A DNA stretch of 64,000 bases from the NCBI RefSeq assembly GCF_004769525.1, contig NZ_RQFT01000008.1, positions 1-64,000 of the forward strand, in the 5' to 3' direction. The notes under the pieces are model-generated. The model ran no database searches, had not been told where the DNA came from, and worked only from the letters and a program-made list of their open reading frames with translations. Source of the DNA: Leptospira bouyouniensis. GTDB taxonomy: Bacteria; Spirochaetota; Leptospiria; Leptospirales; Leptospiraceae. Both the position numbers and the translations under genes were made by a program. Positions 18,956-27,593 of the stretch are shown here, piece by piece. Positions within the stretch are counted from its first letter, which is position 1; the number at the start of each line of letters is the position of its first letter.

Positions 18956-19279
18956 CTAGTCAAAGGCGCCGGAATTTCCGTCGGCATAGGCCCGTAAATG
19001 GTCATACGAATAAATTCCTGTATTATGATAGTCACTCCAAACAATGGAGATGGCATACCGGCCTACTTTGGTCCAAGAAATCAGTTTGATGGACTCGATA
19101 TGGCCTGTGGCTTGGCCGACTTTTCCACCATGCCCACCCCGACAAGTGGCGCATGGGCATTTTTTACGAAGGTCTAACAATGAGTATTTGCTACCATGCC
19201 CATCCTTCCAATCGATATAGAGAAACTCGTCATCAAAGGAAATTTCTTTCGGGAAAGTCGCAAGTTGAGAATTCATCAT
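18956..19279 (-). CDS. DUF971 protein
   Basis: 107 residues, a complete stand-alone DUF971 domain (also the N-terminal domain of gamma-butyrobetaine hydroxylase-like proteins). Seen: EISFDDEFLYIDWKDG, then the metal-binding-type CPCATCRGG, and the closing GIYSYDHLRAY, all family-typical. Two consecutive Met codons leave the exact start open by one codon. It begins one base after the stop of the transporter/decarboxylase gene, so the two share a transcript. DUF971 proteins are linked to iron-sulfur biology in other bacteria; a specific role here is not shown. Confidence 0.85.
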   Translation of the reverse strand: MMNSQLATFPKEISFDDEFLYIDWKDGHGSKYSLLDLRKKCPCATCRGGHGGKVGQATGHIESIKLISWTKVGRYAISIVWSDYHNTGIYSYDHLRAYADGNSGAFD

Positions 19280-19280
19280 C

Positions 19281-21527
19281 TTAAAATTTGACCGGTAAAC
19301 TTGTTTTTTTGGATTTAAAATGACCCACTGTGGTTCCGTATTGGATTTTATCTCCCAGTTGGATGTTTGTCAAATCGATTGTATCATTTTCAAACACCAG
19401 GATGACTGTGGATCCCATTTCAAAACGTCCCATTTCAGAACCTTTATCGATCATAATGGAGACATCTTTGTAGTGGTGTTCCTTGGCAAAACGGATCCAG
19501 TTGTTTGTGACGATTTTATTATCGTATGTCACTCGGATTTTTCCCACATTGGAAGCTCCTACTTTGATCACGGCAATTTTCCCATATTCTGTTTGTAAGA
19601 AGGTGATAAGCCTTTCGTTTTTTGGGAATAACCCACGGATATTCAAGACTGCCAAATCATTAACTGGGAATAGTTTTCCTGGTTCATAATAATATCCCAA
19701 AATCTGACCTGCAAATGGACTATGGATCCTATGGTAGTCTTGTGGGGATAAGTAAAAGGTGATGTATTTCCCATTCGTAAAGTGTGGGTAAAATTTCTCG
19801 GAACCTAACAATTCTTTTACGGAATAATCAATTCCTTTGGCTTGAATGATGGTAGATTGATTGATATTCCCAAAACTTGTAATTTTGGAATCTGTGGGTG
19901 AAACAACAGCATTGGCTGCTGAATCAATGATCCGAGCCTCTGCACGAAGTGCTCTTGTAAAAAACTGATTGAGAGAGGCATACTCTTTGATTTCCAATTC
20001 CGCTTCACTTAAATTGATTTTATAAGCCTTAGCAAATGCCTTTAGGATTGGAATCATCATAAATCGTGGAAGTTTCAATGTAGAAAAGTAACCAAAGATT
20101 TTGGAGATTAAGTTTTTTGGAAGTAAGGTTAAAAACAGTAAATAGATGTCCTTAAAAATTTCATACCTTGCTCCGGATTCAGAAAGATATTTTTTTAATT
20201 CTAAATTGGCAGATTTACCTAGTAACATAAGGGAAACAAGTAGAGGTACACTTGTGATGACTGCAGCAACATAACCCCAATGCATTACAAAAGTTAAAAC
20301 TTCGATTCCATATTTTACATATAAGTATGAGAAGCCAAGTGTCGATCCAATGAATAACATTCTAAAAAAATTGGAAAACTTTTCACCAAACACATAAAAT
20401 GCATTTTGTTCCCCGCTATAAAACCAACCAGCAAGGCTTAAAATCCCAAAACATAAAAAAGATACAACAAATAGGATCACCGGCAGGGAATCCTTTTGTT
20501 CTAAAATCCGATTGGGAAATGTTAGGATGGTTTCTAAATTAACGGCACCATAGGAATACAACACATACCCAACAAGAGTTGCCATGATAAATCCTTCAAA
20601 AAAGGAAGCAAGCATACTCACCAAACCTTGTTTTGCGGCATAATCCGTTCTCACAACACCTGCTATCCCAGAAGATTTACCCACTGCAGTTTCTGTGGAC
20701 AAAAAGAACGTACTGAGCGAAACAGAAAGTCCGCGTAAAATCCCAAAGGCTCCACCACCTTGCAGAGCTTTAATGGAAAACGCTTCTTTTGTGACATCGG
20801 ATAAAAATCCAAAAAAGGAAATCATACCATTTGAAAATATAGAGAAGTAACCAAAGATAAAAAGAATAATTCCAATGGGTGCGAGGATACTAGCTGCTCT
20901 ACCAACTCGCCTAACACCCCCGACTACAATAAATAATAAAATGACAGAAATGGAAATGGGACCCGACAAACCAGACAAACTAAGTCCTTCCTTCGTAAGA
21001 TAGGTTAATCCAACAAAAGGGAAAATCCCACCAAAAACAAGAACGGTCACAAGACTTGCCAAAGAGAACGCAACGGCAAGCCACTTCGCTCGAAGTGCTT
21101 TTTCGATAAAGTACATGGGACCTGAAAGGTAACGCCCGCTAGGGAGTTGGTTTCGAAATTTTACGGCAAGAGTTGAGGAAACAAACCGGATTGGCATTAC
21201 AAATAAACTCATCACCCAAATCCAAAAAAGAACGCCAATCCCACCATAGGCGATGGCAAGAGCGGTTCCAATGACCGAACCCGCAAGTAATGAGGAACCT
21301 ATCCCGGCAAAAAATGCTTGGGAATGGACCAGTTGTCCCTTGGAACCCTTAAAATCCATATTCCCAGTCAAAATTTTCAAAGATAAGAAAAGGAATCGGA
21401 TCTGCGGGAATCCCAATCGTATGCTTAAATAAAGCGAAGCGATGAGAATGAGGTAAAAATATGGGCTTAGGATATCTGATCCTAAAATGAGATTAAACTT
21501 AGATCCGTTTTGAAAGAGTGTTTCCAT
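19281..21527 (-). CDS. AGCS-type Na+/amino-acid symporter fused to phosphatidylserine decarboxylase
   Basis: One uninterrupted 748-residue frame. Residues about 20-440 are an AGCS (sodium:alanine symporter) transporter: [46 protein letters not shown] and about ten or eleven membrane helices. From about 455 the protein is a phosphatidylserine decarboxylase: [17 protein letters not shown] (516-532), VSPTDSK (Asp546), [12 protein letters not shown] (His599, His602) and the self-processing site MGST, where cleavage between Gly705 and Ser706 would create the pyruvoyl group. PSD makes phosphatidylethanolamine from phosphatidylserine. GAGGAAG precedes the ATG. No frameshift or stop separates the halves. 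Confidence 0.88.
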   Translation of the reverse strand: METLFQNGSKFNLILGSDILSPYFYLILIASLYLSIRLGFPQIRFLFLSLKILTGNMDFKGSKGQLVHSQAFFAGIGSSLLAGSVIGTALAIAYGGIGVLFWIWVMSLFVMPIRFVSSTLAVKFRNQLPSGRYLSGPMYFIEKALRAKWLAVAFSLASLVTVLVFGGIFPFVGLTYLTKEGLSLSGLSGPISISVILLFIVVGGVRRVGRAASILAPIGIILFIFGYFSIFSNGMISFFGFLSDVTKEAFSIKALQGGGAFGILRGLSVSLSTFFLSTETAVGKSSGIAGVVRTDYAAKQGLVSMLASFFEGFIMATLVGYVLYSYGAVNLETILTFPNRILEQKDSLPVILFVVSFLCFGILSLAGWFYSGEQNAFYVFGEKFSNFFRMLFIGSTLGFSYLYVKYGIEVLTFVMHWGYVAAVITSVPLLVSLMLLGKSANLELKKYLSESGARYEIFKDIYLLFLTLLPKNLISKIFGYFSTLKLPRFMMIPILKAFAKAYKINLSEAELEIKEYASLNQFFTRALRAEARIIDSAANAVVSPTDSKITSFGNINQSTIIQAKGIDYSVKELLGSEKFYPHFTNGKYITFYLSPQDYHRIHSPFAGQILGYYYEPGKLFPVNDLAVLNIRGLFPKNERLITFLQTEYGKIAVIKVGASNVGKIRVTYDNKIVTNNWIRFAKEHHYKDVSIMIDKGSEMGRFEMGSTVILVFENDTIDLTNIQLGDKIQYGTTVGHFKSKKTSLPVKF

Positions 21528-21562
21528 ATAGGTTCTTCCTCACGAAATTGGATGAAATTGTT

Positions 21563-22387
21563 ATGTCAAGATGTATTGTAATCCTTTCGTTCCTCGTTTT
21601 TCTGATTTGTTTTCTTCCAACAATGGACCTTTCCGCCGAAGCATCAGGGATTGAAGTGGGTATGAGATACGGATCGGGAGAAAGGGTACCAGGAAGGTTT
21701 GATGGTGACTTAAAACAATTTGCATCCACATTTAATCCTCTCGTTTTCTCTGATGTGAACCTCAAAGGAGGAAAAACAACTTATCTTTATGAAGGATTCC
21801 TTCGGTTCCTTTTGGATTCCAGAAATCGTGTGGGTTTTTATGTGGGAAGGAATGACTGGCAAATTCTCCAACTAACTGAAGTTACAAGTGACTTATACTA
21901 TACAAAACTAAATTCAGAAATTTATTCCTACCACATCCTTGGGATGTATCATTTTTCAATGCCAATTTGGAAAAATTGGGAGTGGGAAAATGGTTTGGGA
22001 ATGGGTTTCACATCAGCCGATTGGAATATACGAGGATATTCTATCGGGGAACCTCTTCCCAATACACAATATTTCAACCAAAGAGGAAGATTAAGAGGGA
22101 GCGGACTTGTATACCGAGCTGAAACCGCCATCAATCATAGGTTATACGAAAATACATTTTTCCAAATCGGAATCGGCTATCATCATATTGCGATCGATAA
22201 ATTCAGTGGAAATTACAATGGCGAAACTTCAAGTTTTTACATTCGTGCTGATGGACGTGTGGGTGTGATTGATGACACAAGGATCATTGATGCAACTGTG
22301 AGCACTGCACAATCGTTCAGAAGGTTAGATATGAATTCTGGCGCATGGATTTTGTATTTTTCAGCCTTCCAAAGGTTTTTAGATTGA
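21563..22387 (+). CDS. Exported probable outer-membrane beta-barrel protein
   Basis: The ATG at 21563 starts a signal peptide (SRCIVILSFLVFLICFLPTMDLSA); an in-frame GTG at 21518 would precede it and overlap the divergent gene. The mature 250 residues alternate hydrophobic and polar residues with many aromatic girdle positions (VGFYVGRNDWQIL, YHILGMYHFSMPIW, WILYFSAFQRFLD) and end in a hydrophobic strand. That suggests a small beta-barrel or lipocalin-like envelope protein. No named family recognised. The promoter region is shared with the divergent symporter/decarboxylase. Confidence 0.65.
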   Translation: MSRCIVILSFLVFLICFLPTMDLSAEASGIEVGMRYGSGERVPGRFDGDLKQFASTFNPLVFSDVNLKGGKTTYLYEGFLRFLLDSRNRVGFYVGRNDWQILQLTEVTSDLYYTKLNSEIYSYHILGMYHFSMPIWKNWEWENGLGMGFTSADWNIRGYSIGEPLPNTQYFNQRGRLRGSGLVYRAETAINHRLYENTFFQIGIGYHHIAIDKFSGNYNGETSSFYIRADGRVGVIDDTRIIDATVSTAQSFRRLDMNSGAWILYFSAFQRFLD

Positions 22388-22426
22388 CGATCCAAAAGAT
22401 TCGATGAAATTCTTTAAGAAAATTAC

Positions 22427-22666
22427 ATGAAATCCCCAAAAATCATTACCATCGGTATCAAAGAATTGGCCCATCAGAAGGTCATCCTAGCTGCTTGGTA
22501 TAACTTTCTAAAAGAAAACTTCGATGCAAAAAAAGTTTCTGCTGAAGAGTTTACCTTGTACTTACAAGCACATGTTATGTATGATTTAGATAAGGATCAA
22601 ATTGAATTGATGTTATCTGGATCTGAACCTTTACTTGAAGAATTTAAAAAGTCAATATTTGGATGA
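22427..22666 (+). CDS. Small hypothetical cytosolic protein
   Basis: 79 residues, no signal or membrane segment, mixed charge, probably alpha-helical (KELAHQKVILAAWYNFLKENF). No family recognised. It overlaps the next gene by four bases (ATGA) and so belongs to a three-gene operon with the ArsC/Spx-like and SRPBCC genes. Real-gene status rests on the coupling and codon pattern. Confidence 0.6.
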   Translation: MKSPKIITIGIKELAHQKVILAAWYNFLKENFDAKKVSAEEFTLYLQAHVMYDLDKDQIELMLSGSEPLLEEFKKSIFG

Positions 22667-23010
22667 ATCTCCAGATCTTCGGAACCAAAAAGTGCAAAGA
22701 TTCTAAAAAGGCACAACTTTTTTTCCAAGAAAGACGTATACCATTCCAATTCATCAACTTACAAGAAAAAGAAATGAGCAAAGGGGAACTCAGATCAATT
22801 CTTGGAAGCGTAAAGTTAGATGATTTGATTGATACAGAATCAAAAGTATACGAAGACAAAAATCTAAAATACATGTTATACGATAAAGAAGAAACACTTT
22901 TGGCAAATCCTTTACTTTTCAAAACACCTATCGTACGAGATGGCAAAAAAGCCACAATTGGATTTGTTCCAGATATTTGGAAACAATGGATTAGTGATTC
23001 CAAAAAATAA
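22663..23010 (+). CDS. ArsC/Spx-family thioredoxin-fold protein
   Basis: 115 residues, the usual size of the ArsC/Spx/YffB family. The N-terminal strand and active-site loop IFGTKKCKDSKKAQLFF places Cys11 in a Cys-x-x-Ser arrangement rather than the CxxC of Spx. Later come RSILGSVKLDDLIDTES and the family's cis-Pro segment NPLLFKTPIVRDGKKATIGF. That profile fits the YffB-like branch of unknown redox function better than true arsenate reductase. Starts in the preceding stop codon and is followed immediately by the SRPBCC gene. Confidence 0.8.
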   Translation: MNLQIFGTKKCKDSKKAQLFFQERRIPFQFINLQEKEMSKGELRSILGSVKLDDLIDTESKVYEDKNLKYMLYDKEETLLANPLLFKTPIVRDGKKATIGFVPDIWKQWISDSKK

Positions 23011-23436
23011 ATGATCGAAACAAAAGTCGAAACGATTATACACAAACCAATAACGGAAGTTTATGCATATGTCCGTAATATGTTAAATCAAACTTCATAC
23101 AACCAAAGTATACTTGCAGTTGAAGCCATAAACAAAGAAGCAACGGAATATAAAATTCAAATTGATTTAGGCATTTTCAAATTGAATGAAATTTATAAAA
23201 TCAATGAAGCTGTAGAAAACAAACTGATCATTGCAAGTTGTACGGCAAATGGAATGAAATTTACAGATCGATATGAGTTTTTAGAAACTGGAAAGGATTG
23301 CCAACTTACCATACTAGATAAAATGGAATTGAAAGGATTGTTCCAACTCAGTGAAGGTCTAGTCAAAATGAATCTCAAATCACAAATGAAGGAAAATCTC
23401 CATTCTTTAAAAAAAATTCTAGAAACTAAAATTTAA
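23011..23436 (+). CDS. SRPBCC (START/polyketide-cyclase-like) protein
   Basis: 141 residues starting with IETKVETIIHKPITEVYAYVRNM, the typical opening strand-helix of the SRPBCC helix-grip fold that binds hydrophobic ligands. The C-terminal helix (ENLHSLKKILETK) also matches. Its ATG directly follows the stop of the ArsC-like gene. Ligand unknown. Ends 6 bases from the convergent lpxD, with no clear terminator between. Confidence 0.75.
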   Translation: MIETKVETIIHKPITEVYAYVRNMLNQTSYNQSILAVEAINKEATEYKIQIDLGIFKLNEIYKINEAVENKLIIASCTANGMKFTDRYEFLETGKDCQLTILDKMELKGLFQLSEGLVKMNLKSQMKENLHSLKKILETKI

Positions 23437-23442
23437 TTCAAA

Positions 23443-24462
23443 TTAGCTTCCAGAATTTTTTCGTTTTGAATATTCCTTCACAATCTCAGGCAACATGGGT
23501 AAGGAACTGTGAATACGATGCATTTCCAATGCCGGTCTTGCAGGAATACCAAAATACACAGTTTTTTCTTTTGAGTCTTCCGTTAGACCTGAAAGTCCCA
23601 AAAGAATCGAACCTTTTTTCATTGTTAGGTGTTCTGCCACAGCAGACTGTCCTGCCAAAAAACAACCATCTTCAATCGTGACTGAACCTGCAAGTACTGT
23701 AGCACCAGCTATATAAACATAACTACCAACTCGGCAATTATGACCCACATGGACGTGATCATCAAATTTAGTAAAATTTCCAATGGTTGTAGATTCTAGC
23801 GCCGCACGATCTACCGTACAATGTGCACCCATTTCCACATCATCACCAATCACAACATTTCCTATTTGTGGTACTTTGTATCGCACTCCACCATAATCAT
23901 AAAATCCAAAACCATCTGCTCCGATCACAGTATTTGAATGGATTAAGTTTCTTTTTCCAATTTTGCAGTCATAGTATACAACTACACCGGATTTAATAAC
24001 AGTATCTTCACCAATTTCGACATTGGATTCAATAACAACATTTGGGTATAAAACAACATGATTACCAATTGTAACGTTTTCCTGAATCACTACGAAGTCC
24101 ATAATGGTGACACCATCACCAATTTTTGCCGTCGGATGGATACTTGCTTTCGCAGAAATTGAAGGGGGATGTTTTGGTTTCTTTTCGAATAAAGAAATTA
24201 CTTGGATAAATTTTACTTTAGAGCCTTCTTCCGGTATGATGATGGCATTGGGAAAATGTGATGAAAGAGATTCGATGGTCAGTGCTATTTTTACTTCAGT
24301 TGCCTTCTTATGTTTATTTAAATATTTTTTTGAGGCCACATAATAGATGCTATTTGGGTCAACTAACGAGTGATGTTCCAAGTCTTTGATACCATTCACT
24401 TCTAAGTCTCCATTCCCTGTGAAATTTGCCTTTAGTTGTTCAGCTAATTCTCTTAGTTTCAT
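23443..24462 (-). CDS. lpxD: UDP-3-O-acylglucosamine N-acyltransferase LpxD
   Basis: The ATG at 24462 (MKLRELAEQLKANF) is chosen because it matches the usual LpxD start and has AAAGGTG before it; an in-frame start at 24507 adds 15 atypical residues. LpxD adds the second acyl chain in lipid A synthesis, using acyl-ACP. The N-terminal uridine-binding domain is followed by a long left-handed beta-helix of hexapeptide repeats from about residue 100 (HPTAKIGDGVTIMDFVVI onward). The catalytic His lies in HVHVGHNCRVG. About 339 residues, normal length. It stands apart from other lpx genes. Confidence 0.93.
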   Translation of the reverse strand: MKLRELAEQLKANFTGNGDLEVNGIKDLEHHSLVDPNSIYYVASKKYLNKHKKATEVKIALTIESLSSHFPNAIIIPEEGSKVKFIQVISLFEKKPKHPPSISAKASIHPTAKIGDGVTIMDFVVIQENVTIGNHVVLYPNVVIESNVEIGEDTVIKSGVVVYYDCKIGKRNLIHSNTVIGADGFGFYDYGGVRYKVPQIGNVVIGDDVEMGAHCTVDRAALESTTIGNFTKFDDHVHVGHNCRVGSYVYIAGATVLAGSVTIEDGCFLAGQSAVAEHLTMKKGSILLGLSGLTEDSKEKTVYFGIPARPALEMHRIHSSLPMLPEIVKEYSKRKNSGS

Positions 24463-24563
24463 TTTGACACCTTTAATGAGAAAAATATGAGAAGGGACAT
24501 ATTTCAATCATAATTTTGAATCCCCCACTTCGGAAAATTTAAAAACAAACCGATGATTATGGT

Positions 24564-25043
24564 ATGCCACTTAAAGATAGTAATAAAGTACTACTCTGCA
24601 TTTTGTTAACTTACACTGTTCAATATTTTTTCAACACCAATCAAAGTTTAATGGCGGAGGAAGGAGTAGTTTTTGAAAATCCATATCAAAAAACCGAAAA
24701 ACAAACAGATGTTACTTTTTTTAAAATCTATTTTGCTAAAAAATCAAACCAAATACCTAAAGCAGATTTAATAAAATTACAATCCGTGGCCGATTTTTTA
24801 AATCAAAATCGTAATTATGAAATTCGGATTGAAGGGCATGCGGTCGAAGGGAAAACAAATAAAGAAAATATTTTACTGAGTGAAAAACGATCTTTAGAAG
24901 TGGAACGTTTTTTATTGATCCACTTTGTGGAACCTAACCAAATTAGGCGATTATTCTATGGTAATTCAAAAACACCAAACCTTACCAAAGAACATGAAGC
25001 ACTTAATAGAAGAGTTGAAATTAACGTACAACCAATGAATTAA
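24564..25043 (+). CDS. OmpA-like peptidoglycan-binding protein
   Basis: 159 residues: an uncleaved-anchor or signal-like N-terminus (LLCILLTYTVQYFF), then a single OmpA C-terminal-type domain. Seen: IYFAKKSNQIPKADLIKLQSVADFL, IRIEGHAVEGKTNKENILLSEKRS, and the closing NRRVEI, where the Arg pair normally contacts diaminopimelate. It probably sits in the periplasm bound to peptidoglycan. It ends by overlapping the convergent transferase gene by four bases. Confidence 0.8.
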   Translation: MPLKDSNKVLLCILLTYTVQYFFNTNQSLMAEEGVVFENPYQKTEKQTDVTFFKIYFAKKSNQIPKADLIKLQSVADFLNQNRNYEIRIEGHAVEGKTNKENILLSEKRSLEVERFLLIHFVEPNQIRRLFYGNSKTPNLTKEHEALNRRVEINVQPMN

Positions 25044-25636
25044 ACTCCAAGTTTCCATTGATTCCAATCATCAATAGTATCTATATCATTTAAAGTTTCT
25101 AACAAAGCATAGGATTTATTGTTTTCCTGAATTCTCTGTATCGTCATTGATAAAACAGATTCTGTACTCCAAGGGATATCAGAAAAAATTTTTGTAAAAA
25201 GCTCATTCATTCCAAGTAAATAATATCCACCATCCATAGCAGGTCCTAAAACAATTTCTTTATTTTCTAATTGTGTATATGCCTTTTCAAAAGTTGACAA
25301 ACTAAGATATGGACAATCGGTTCCGATGATCAAAGTTTTACATGGATTTTCTCTTAACTCCAATTGGAATGCCGATTCCATCTTTTTACCTAAATCACCA
25401 GAAGATTGCAATTTATGTTGGAACCCTTCGCCAAAATATAAATTTGGATTTTCAGGAATTTCATCCCAATACACTATTTTTGTTACATCCAATTTGTTTG
25501 TGATAACATTCGTAAGGGATAATAATTCCAAATACACTTCTAAAGTTTTCTTTTCACCAATGGATTTTGCTAATCGTGTTTTTACATTCCCCTGCCGTGG
25601 TTGTTTTGCGAAGATAATCAATTTCTTTAATTCCAT
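25040..25636 (-). CDS. TIGR04282/DUF2064-family nucleotidyl- or glycosyltransferase
   Basis: About 198 residues from the ATG at 25636 (a TTG at 25645 is also possible). GT-A-like fold: LIIFAKQPRQGNVKTRLAK (nucleotide-binding start), LIIGTDCPYLS with the metal-binding Asp, LGPAMDGGYYLLGM, and DIPWSTESVL. These are the hallmarks of the DUF2064 family, sometimes annotated in arsenosugar or selenodomain-associated gene sets. Its first ~83 bases overlap the 3' end of the GT-C gene in another frame. It is the last gene of the minus-strand arm of the sulfur/cytochrome locus. Confidence 0.8.
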   Translation of the reverse strand: MELKKLIIFAKQPRQGNVKTRLAKSIGEKKTLEVYLELLSLTNVITNKLDVTKIVYWDEIPENPNLYFGEGFQHKLQSSGDLGKKMESAFQLELRENPCKTLIIGTDCPYLSLSTFEKAYTQLENKEIVLGPAMDGGYYLLGMNELFTKIFSDIPWSTESVLSMTIQRIQENNKSYALLETLNDIDTIDDWNQWKLGV

Positions 25637-26852
25637 AAATACCAAAACCTATTAATGATATAACCCAATTCAAATAAAAATAAGATTCCGAAACATAATT
25701 GAGATATGACAACATGGCAATGAAAACAACAAGTGTTTGCAAAAACATACTTATATAACAACACATCCCAAGAACTACAAATAAAATCCAGTACCAGGAA
25801 TGTATTACCGGCGAAAACATAAGGAATAAAAAATATATAAGAAACAAACGTTTCTCTATAGGTAGAGTCATAAACGAAGTCTGAAATATAAGAAATAAAA
25901 TAATAGACGCAAATATACTTAGAGAAAAAAATCCAGACAAGTATCCATATCCTATCATTTCTAATGGGAAATAAAAAAATGGCTCAACTATCCCAGAAAA
26001 TCGAAACGAATGAAAAAACAAACCTATTCCTCGATTTGTTTGGGTCTGTAAATTTGAAAAAACTGTTAACTTCCATAAAACGAAAACGGTTAATACTACA
26101 AATGTAGGAAGTAAAACCTTTCTCCATTTTTTAGAAAAACCTAGTATAAATATAATGGTATTAATTTTAAGTTGTGACAATACCAAAAATGATATCCCTT
26201 GTTTCCAAACTTGACTTGTATGGATGATGATAAGAATCCAAGGAACAATGAGTATCTCAGGGTGCAATTGGGATAATCCTTCAATCAAAACAATAGGATT
26301 TGCAAAATATACCCAATAAAACCGGAAGCTCTCTTTCGGATAAAATTTGCGGACAAGATAAAGATTCACTCCATCAATGATTAAAAATATGATTTGTATG
26401 CCTAAATAAGTCGTGTGCAAAACAGAATTAAGAATCGATCCCATCATAAACACCGCAAGCAGCAACAAAGGATATACAGAAACATAATCCGGACTATTCA
26501 TATTTGTAACCAAATCATTGAGTTCAGAAACATATTCTGGATGTTTGATTACCCAATCATTCGGTGTCAAACCATACGGAGAAAACCCGTTTAACAACAA
26601 CTGAGCATCAAATAGATAACGATAAATGTCATCACTAAGACTTGGATTTGACCCAAGAACAAAAAATCGTAAAATAAATTGATAGGATATAAAGATCGAA
26701 AATCGATTTTTAAAAATCTCTAATTTATTTTCTAAAAAATAGAAATAAATTACCAAAACAAATGTAGAAATGAAAATTGATAAAGAATCCTGACGATTGA
26801 ATCCATTCACAACAAAAAATAAAAGGAATGGGTAAATTAAAAATGGAACCAT
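25554..26852 (-). CDS. GT-C-type membrane glycosyltransferase, copy 1
   Basis: 432 residues with about ten hydrophobic helices. After the first helices there is an acidic loop motif, LSDDIYRYLFDAQLLLNGFSPY, placed like the catalytic Asp pair of GT-C enzymes that take sugars from polyprenyl-phosphate donors outside the membrane. The same pattern recurs in the gene at 30444-31730. A GT2 gene that could make such a donor lies immediately upstream (15 bases). The C-terminal ~28 codons overlap the next gene. Acceptor unknown; a role in modifying an exported partner is inference. Confidence 0.75.
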   Translation of the reverse strand: MVPFLIYPFLLFFVVNGFNRQDSLSIFISTFVLVIYFYFLENKLEIFKNRFSIFISYQFILRFFVLGSNPSLSDDIYRYLFDAQLLLNGFSPYGLTPNDWVIKHPEYVSELNDLVTNMNSPDYVSVYPLLLLAVFMMGSILNSVLHTTYLGIQIIFLIIDGVNLYLVRKFYPKESFRFYWVYFANPIVLIEGLSQLHPEILIVPWILIIIHTSQVWKQGISFLVLSQLKINTIIFILGFSKKWRKVLLPTFVVLTVFVLWKLTVFSNLQTQTNRGIGLFFHSFRFSGIVEPFFYFPLEMIGYGYLSGFFSLSIFASIILFLIFQTSFMTLPIEKRLFLIYFLFLMFSPVIHSWYWILFVVLGMCCYISMFLQTLVVFIAMLSYLNYVSESYFYLNWVISLIGFGIYGIKEIDYLRKTTTAGECKNTISKIHW

Positions 26853-26867
26853 TTTGTCCCTACTGTT

Positions 26868-27593
26868 TCACTTACCTAAAAAAAGTAATTTAAAAAATGT
26901 ATACAATATTTTCGAACCAACTCTAAGCGACATGGAAAGAGTTCCCGATATTTTCGAAACACCAGCAATCCGTTTTCGATAATTCACAGGTATTTCAATC
27001 ACTTTCATTTGATGTTGCAATGTTTTGACATGCATTTCAATATTCCAACCCCAAGTCCTATCATTCATATTTAAACTTCTGAGAGATTCATATCGAATGA
27101 TCCTAAGAGGTCCCATATCAGTGAATCTTTTTTGAAAGAAAATTCGAATGAGAAAACATGTGAGTGCATTTCCAAATATCTGAATGGGTGATAAAGAACC
27201 AGATTCAGCAACACCTAATGTACGAGAACCAATGACTAAATCTGCATTTGTCTTTTTTATTGTTTGAACTAAAGATTGTATATCTTTTGGGTCATCTGAA
27301 CCATCGGCATCACAAAACAAAATATATTTTGGTTTGGTTTTTAAATTAACAATCCGATCTAAAGCCACAAGACACGCATTCCCATATCCTATTGCGGGAC
27401 AATCTAGGACGATAATACCTAATTGTTCTACAATGGTTTTGGTACTATCCTTGGATGCATTATTTATTACAAGAAAACTAGATTTCTTAAGGCCAGAACC
27501 AACCAAAAGTCCATCTAACGCCTGCTTGATACTTTTTTCTTCATCCCTAGCAGGAATGATACAAATGATCTCATTCCCCTCTTCGATTTTCAT
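26868..27593 (-). CDS. GT2 glycosyltransferase, polyprenyl-phosphate sugar synthase type
   Basis: 241 residues, a DPM1-like catalytic domain without the C-terminal membrane helices of larger relatives. Motifs: ICIIPARDEEKSI, the metal-binding LFCDADGSDDP, and GSRTLGVAESGSLSP, followed by FTDMGPLRIIRYESL and YRKRIAGVSKISGT (acceptor-lipid side). It likely transfers a sugar from a nucleotide donor to polyprenyl phosphate at the inner face of the membrane. Overlaps the 3' end of the cytochrome gene by 23 bases and precedes the GT-C gene, so the two probably act in sequence. Confidence 0.85.
   Translation of the reverse strand: MKIEEGNEIICIIPARDEEKSIKQALDGLLVGSGLKKSSFLVINNASKDSTKTIVEQLGIIVLDCPAIGYGNACLVALDRIVNLKTKPKYILFCDADGSDDPKDIQSLVQTIKKTNADLVIGSRTLGVAESGSLSPIQIFGNALTCFLIRIFFQKRFTDMGPLRIIRYESLRSLNMNDRTWGWNIEMHVKTLQHQMKVIEIPVNYRKRIAGVSKISGTLSMSLRVGSKILYTFFKLLFLGK

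Noticed and set aside
22663..23010. Arsenate reductase
   Set aside because: The fold matches ArsC/Spx, but no ars genes are near and the active loop is CKDS; a YffB-like role is as likely.
25040..27593. Arsenosugar biosynthesis cluster
   Set aside because: The DUF2064 transferase is sometimes found in such clusters, but the radical-SAM ArsS and methyltransferase genes are absent.
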